Below are positions 61,097-64,000 of a stretch of 64,000 nt of DNA, in pieces (the stretch's first letter is position 1; every line of letters starts with the position of its first letter). This DNA is from Herbiconiux sp. VKM Ac-1786 (GTDB lineage: Bacteria; Actinomycetota; Actinomycetes; Actinomycetales; Microbacteriaceae). The notes under the pieces are model-generated. The model was not told the DNA's origin. It worked only from the letters and a program-made list of their open reading frames with translations, and did not search any database. The stretch covers positions 1,660,513 to 1,724,512 of the forward strand of contig NZ_JADKSG010000001.1 of NCBI RefSeq assembly GCF_015350805.1, written 5' to 3'. The position numbers were made by a program, and so were the translations under genes.

Positions 61097-62061
61097 TGAC
61101 CACCATCCTGAAGCCCACCCCCCGCGTGACCACCGAGGTGCTCACCACGCCCGAGCGGCCGAAGACGCCGCGCGGCCGCACGATCTCCCGGTTCTCACCG
61201 GGCCGGGCCGTGGCCTGGCTGTACATCGTGATCGTGCTGGTCGTCACGGTGTTCCCCTTCTACTGGATGCTCCGCACCGCCTTCTCGAACAACTACTCGC
61301 TCATCCGCGACCCGGGATCGCTGCTGCCCGTCGACTTCACCTGGGGCGCCTTCGCCCGGGTGCTCGGCATCGCCAGCCAGGAGCAGTCGCTCGCCGAGGG
61401 CGGCTCGGGCGCCTCGATCGAGATCCTGCACTTCCTGCTGAACTCGGTGATCTACGCGACCGTGCAGACCGTGGCGATCGTGTTCTTCTCCACCATCGCG
61501 GCGTACGCCTTCGCGCGGCTGCGGTGGAAGGGGCGGGATCTGATGTTCTCGATCTTCCTCGCGGCACTGATGGTGCCGGGCATCCTGACCCTGCTGCCGA
61601 ACTTCGTGCTGGTGAAGGACCTGGGGCTGCTCAACACCTTCGCGGGGATGATCCTGCCGACGGCCCTGTTCTCGGCCTTCAACATCTTCTTCCTGCGCCA
61701 GTTCATGCTGGGCCTCAGCGAGGAGGTCGAGGAGGCGGCGCTGATCGACGGCGCGGGGCGCCTGCGGGTGCTGTTCCGGATCACGCTGCCGATGACCTCG
61801 GGGCCGATCATCACGCTGTCGATCCTCGGCTTCATCACGGCCTGGAACGACTACTTCTGGCCCCTGCTCGTCACGAGCGACGACTCGGTGCGGCCGCTGA
61901 CGCTGGCGCTCGCCGTGTTCAAGCAGTCGTCGCCGCAGGCCTCGCCCGACTGGGCCGGGCTGATGGCGGCCACCCTCGTCGCCGCGCTGCCGATGCTGCT
62001 GCTCTTCCTCGTCTTCGGCAAGCGCATCGTCAACTCCATCGGATTCACGGGGCTGAAATGA
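61096..62061 (+). CDS. Carbohydrate ABC transporter permease, MalG/UgpE type
   Basis: A 321-residue permease with a cytosolic N-terminal tail, then VAWLYIVIVLVVTVFPFYWMLRTAFSNN. The EAA loop is EEAALIDGAGRLRVLFRITLPMTSG, and FITAWNDYFWPLLV and VNSIGFTGLK complete the MalG pattern. Start ATG overlaps the previous stop, its own stop overlaps the GH95 ATG by 4 bases. Second half of the heterodimeric channel. Confidence 0.93.
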   Translation: MTTILKPTPRVTTEVLTTPERPKTPRGRTISRFSPGRAVAWLYIVIVLVVTVFPFYWMLRTAFSNNYSLIRDPGSLLPVDFTWGAFARVLGIASQEQSLAEGGSGASIEILHFLLNSVIYATVQTVAIVFFSTIAAYAFARLRWKGRDLMFSIFLAALMVPGILTLLPNFVLVKDLGLLNTFAGMILPTALFSAFNIFFLRQFMLGLSEEVEEAALIDGAGRLRVLFRITLPMTSGPIITLSILGFITAWNDYFWPLLVTSDDSVRPLTLALAVFKQSSPQASPDWAGLMAATLVAALPMLLLFLVFGKRIVNSIGFTGLK

Positions 62062-64000
62062 CCGAGCTCTCGCTGCACGAGCGCCCGCGCGCCGACGCGC
62101 TGCGCCTCGGCTTCACCGAACCCGCCGCCGAGTGGGTCGAGGCCGCTCCGGTGGGCAACGGCCGCACCGGCGCCATGGTCTTCGGCGGGCGCTCGGGCAC
62201 CCGGCTGCAGCTGAACGACTCCTCGGTCTGGTCGGGCACGCCGTCGGCCGGGTCGACGGCCCTCGACGAGCTGGTCGCGGGCGGTGCCGGTCCCGAGCGG
62301 CTGGCCGAGGTGCGCGCCGCCATCGACCGCGGCGACTACCGCGAGGCCGAGCGGCTGCTCTACTCGTTCGAGGGGCCGTGGAGCCAGGAGTTCCTGCCGC
62401 TCGGCGACCTCGTCGTGACCGAGCCGACGGATGCGCGGGCCGCGGGTTCGGGCGCCGCCGGCGCTGCCCACGCCGCTCGCCCCTACGCCCGCGAGCTCGA
62501 CCTCGACGACGCCATCGTGCGCGAGCGGGCCGGCGTCGACGGATCGCGCACCACCCGCACCGTCTGGGCGTCCGCCCCCGCGGCCTGCGTGCTCGTGCAC
62601 CTCGCCTACGACGAGCCGAGCGACGTGGTGCTCGAGCTCTCGACGCCGCTTCGGCTGGAGCGCACGATCGCGGGTGCGGACTCGGGTTCGGCGTCGCTCG
62701 CCCTGGGCGTCCGGCTGCCGATCGACGGCGCCCCGCTGCACGAGGAGCTGGTCGCCGAACCGCTGGTCTACCGCGACGAGCGGCACGCCGGTGCCGCCGC
62801 CTACGACCCCTACGCCGCGATCGCGGTGGCGGTGCGGAGCGACGGGGTCGCCACGGCGGACGGAACGGGCATCCGTCTCACCGGCGTGCGCCGGGCGCTC
62901 GTCGCGATCGCCACCGACAGCACCGGCCGTCGCTGGTGGCAGGGCGACGGCTCCGACCTCACCGCCGCCGCGCGCCCGGCGCTGATCGCCGACACGCTGC
63001 GGCTCGCCGAGCGGGCCGCCGCGACCGCCCCGGCCGAGCTGCTCGCCGAGCACCTCGACGACGTGCGGCCGCTGCTCGGCGCCTCGACACTGCGCATCGG
63101 CGCCCGGCGCGCCGGGCTGTTCGACGTCGGCCGCGACGTGCTGCGCGGCGGCGACGACGCCCTCACGGCGACCGTGCTCACGCAGTTCGGGCGCTACCTG
63201 CTGGTCGCGGCCTCGCGCCCGGGCTCGCCGCCGGCGAACCTGCAGGGCATCTGGAACGACCAGCTGCGCCCGCCGTGGTCGTCGAACTACACCATCAACA
63301 TCAACACCGAGATGAACTACTGGGCCGCCGAGTCGAGCGGACTCGGCGTGTGCCACCGGCCCCTGCTCGACCTGGTCGAGCGGCTCTCGGTGACCGGGGC
63401 CGAGACCGCGCGCCGGCTCTACGGCACCCGCGGCTGGGTCGCCCACCACAACACCGATCCGTGGGGATACTCGCTGCCGGTCGGCGCCGGACATGGCAAC
63501 CCCTCCTGGGCAATCTGGATGATGGGCGGGCTCTGGCTCACCGACCACCTCTGGCAGCACTGGCGCTACTCGCTCGACGAGCGGTTCCTGCGCGAGCGGG
63601 CGTGGCCGGTGCTCGTCGGCGCGGCCGAGTTCGCGCTGGACTGGCTGGTCGAGGACGCCCGGACCGCTGACGGCGCCGACGGCGCCGGGGACGGCAACCG
63701 CGGGCTCCGCACCATGCCGTCGACCTCGCCCGAGAACCTCTTCCGCGGGCCCGACGGCCACGCCGAGTCGCTCGCGCAGTCCTCCACCATGGACATCGCC
63801 CTGATCCGGGCCCTGTTCGGACGCGTGACGGAGGCGGCCGGGGTGCTGGGGCTCGAGCATCCGGTGCTCGCCGAGATCGCCGCCGCGCTGCCCCGGCTCG
63901 TGGGGTTCGCGGCCACCGCGGACGGCCGGCTGCGCGAGTGGGGCGCCGACCTCGTCGAGGTCGACCCCGACCACCGGCACATGTCGCAGATGATCGCGGT
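62058..64000 (+). CDS. Glycoside hydrolase family 95 protein (alpha-L-fucosidase / alpha-L-galactosidase type), partial
   Basis: About 647 residues before the right edge; GH95 enzymes usually have 750-800. N-terminal domain GFTEPAAEWVEAAPVGNGRTGAMVFGG and LQLNDSSVWSG are family signatures, as are QGIWNDQLRPPWSSNYTININTEMNYW, HHNTDPWGYS and DHRHMSQM. It acts on alpha-1,2-linked L-fucose or alpha-L-galactose in known members. No signal peptide, so the substrate is imported first. ATG overlaps the permease stop (ATGA). The frame is open to the end of the window. Confidence 0.88.
   Translation, partial: MTELSLHERPRADALRLGFTEPAAEWVEAAPVGNGRTGAMVFGGRSGTRLQLNDSSVWSGTPSAGSTALDELVAGGAGPERLAEVRAAIDRGDYREAERLLYSFEGPWSQEFLPLGDLVVTEPTDARAAGSGAAGAAHAARPYARELDLDDAIVRERAGVDGSRTTRTVWASAPAACVLVHLAYDEPSDVVLELSTPLRLERTIAGADSGSASLALGVRLPIDGAPLHEELVAEPLVYRDERHAGAAAYDPYAAIAVAVRSDGVATADGTGIRLTGVRRALVAIATDSTGRRWWQGDGSDLTAAARPALIADTLRLAERAAATAPAELLAEHLDDVRPLLGASTLRIGARRAGLFDVGRDVLRGGDDALTATVLTQFGRYLLVAASRPGSPPANLQGIWNDQLRPPWSSNYTININTEMNYWAAESSGLGVCHRPLLDLVERLSVTGAETARRLYGTRGWVAHHNTDPWGYSLPVGAGHGNPSWAIWMMGGLWLTDHLWQHWRYSLDERFLRERAWPVLVGAAEFALDWLVEDARTADGADGAGDGNRGLRTMPSTSPENLFRGPDGHAESLAQSSTMDIALIRALFGRVTEAAGVLGLEHPVLAEIAAALPRLVGFAATADGRLREWGADLVEVDPDHRHMSQMIA

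Noticed and set aside
62132-63670. A 512-codon frame inside the GH95 region
   Set aside because: It is a different frame from the GH95 protein and is Arg-rich without domains; the true frame begins at 62058 and runs off the window.

Overview
The window is very GC-rich, gene-dense bacterial DNA. Several features point to a soil- or plant-associated actinobacterium, most likely family Microbacteriaceae (a Herbiconiux/Leifsonia-like genome is my best guess): strong G/C bias in third codon positions, many 4-base ATGA/GTGA gene overlaps, TAnnnT -10 boxes 6-7 bases before start codons (leaderless genes), a mycothiol-type (MDMPI) enzyme, and an LAxTG wall-sorting signal. I saw no rRNA, tRNA, CRISPR array, insertion sequence or prophage. 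All gene names come from reading translated sequence and motifs; no database search was run.

Layout. (1) 1-14933 is a carbohydrate catabolic island. An RbsABC-type ABC importer on the minus strand (permease cut by the window edge, ATPase, lipoprotein) faces a plus-strand series: Gfo/Idh dehydrogenase, TIM-barrel isomerase, SDR, DUF4432 epimerase-like protein, then CoA transferase, a solute-binding-like protein without signal peptide, enoyl-CoA hydratase, FAH-family dehydratase/hydrolase, LacI regulator and a ketoglutarate-semialdehyde-type dehydrogenase. Three copies of AGCGCTGCCA, two of them at the two promoter regions, suggest one LacI regulon. (2) 15025-19045: a secreted, wall-anchored subtilase and an SRPBCC protein. 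(3) 19146-25392: a complete six-gene Mrp cation/proton antiporter operon with MrpA-MrpB fused. (4) 25459-37633: mostly single housekeeping or stress genes, including a virginiamycin-B-lyase-like propeller translationally coupled to a GAF-PP2C phosphatase, VOC protein, small thioredoxin-fold protein, purA, FUSC membrane protein with divergent MarR, MDMPI-type enzyme, large LuxR ATPase regulator, GNAT, Ohr, EamA and chorismate mutase. (5) 37691-43302 (minus): polysaccharide pyruvyl transferase, LLM oxidoreductase, a Pro-rich DUF4190/septum-formation membrane protein and purL, closely spaced. (6) 43456-48492 (plus): a HEAT-repeat/glycosyltransferase fusion, a GT1-like glycosyltransferase, a membrane protein and an SDR. 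(7) 48573-56601: a second sugar-type ABC operon (lipoprotein, mandelate-racemase-like enolase, two permeases, ATPase) ending in an MHS-family MFS transporter, with a divergent GntR/FCD regulator and a perfect 14-bp palindrome between them. (8) 56598-64000: ROK regulator and GH36 alpha-galactosidase (minus), facing two MalF/MalG-type permeases and a GH95 glycosidase cut by the right edge.

Together the loci describe an organism that imports and degrades plant-derived sugars, sugar acids and oligosaccharides through separately regulated islands. The most unusual unit is the CoA-transferase / cytosolic solute-binding-like protein / enoyl-CoA hydratase / FAH module inside the LacI regulon, for which I cannot name an established pathway. 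No intergenic gap exceeds 300 bases; the longest, 29594-29854, holds a candidate terminator and two copies of an 83-base dyad repeat.
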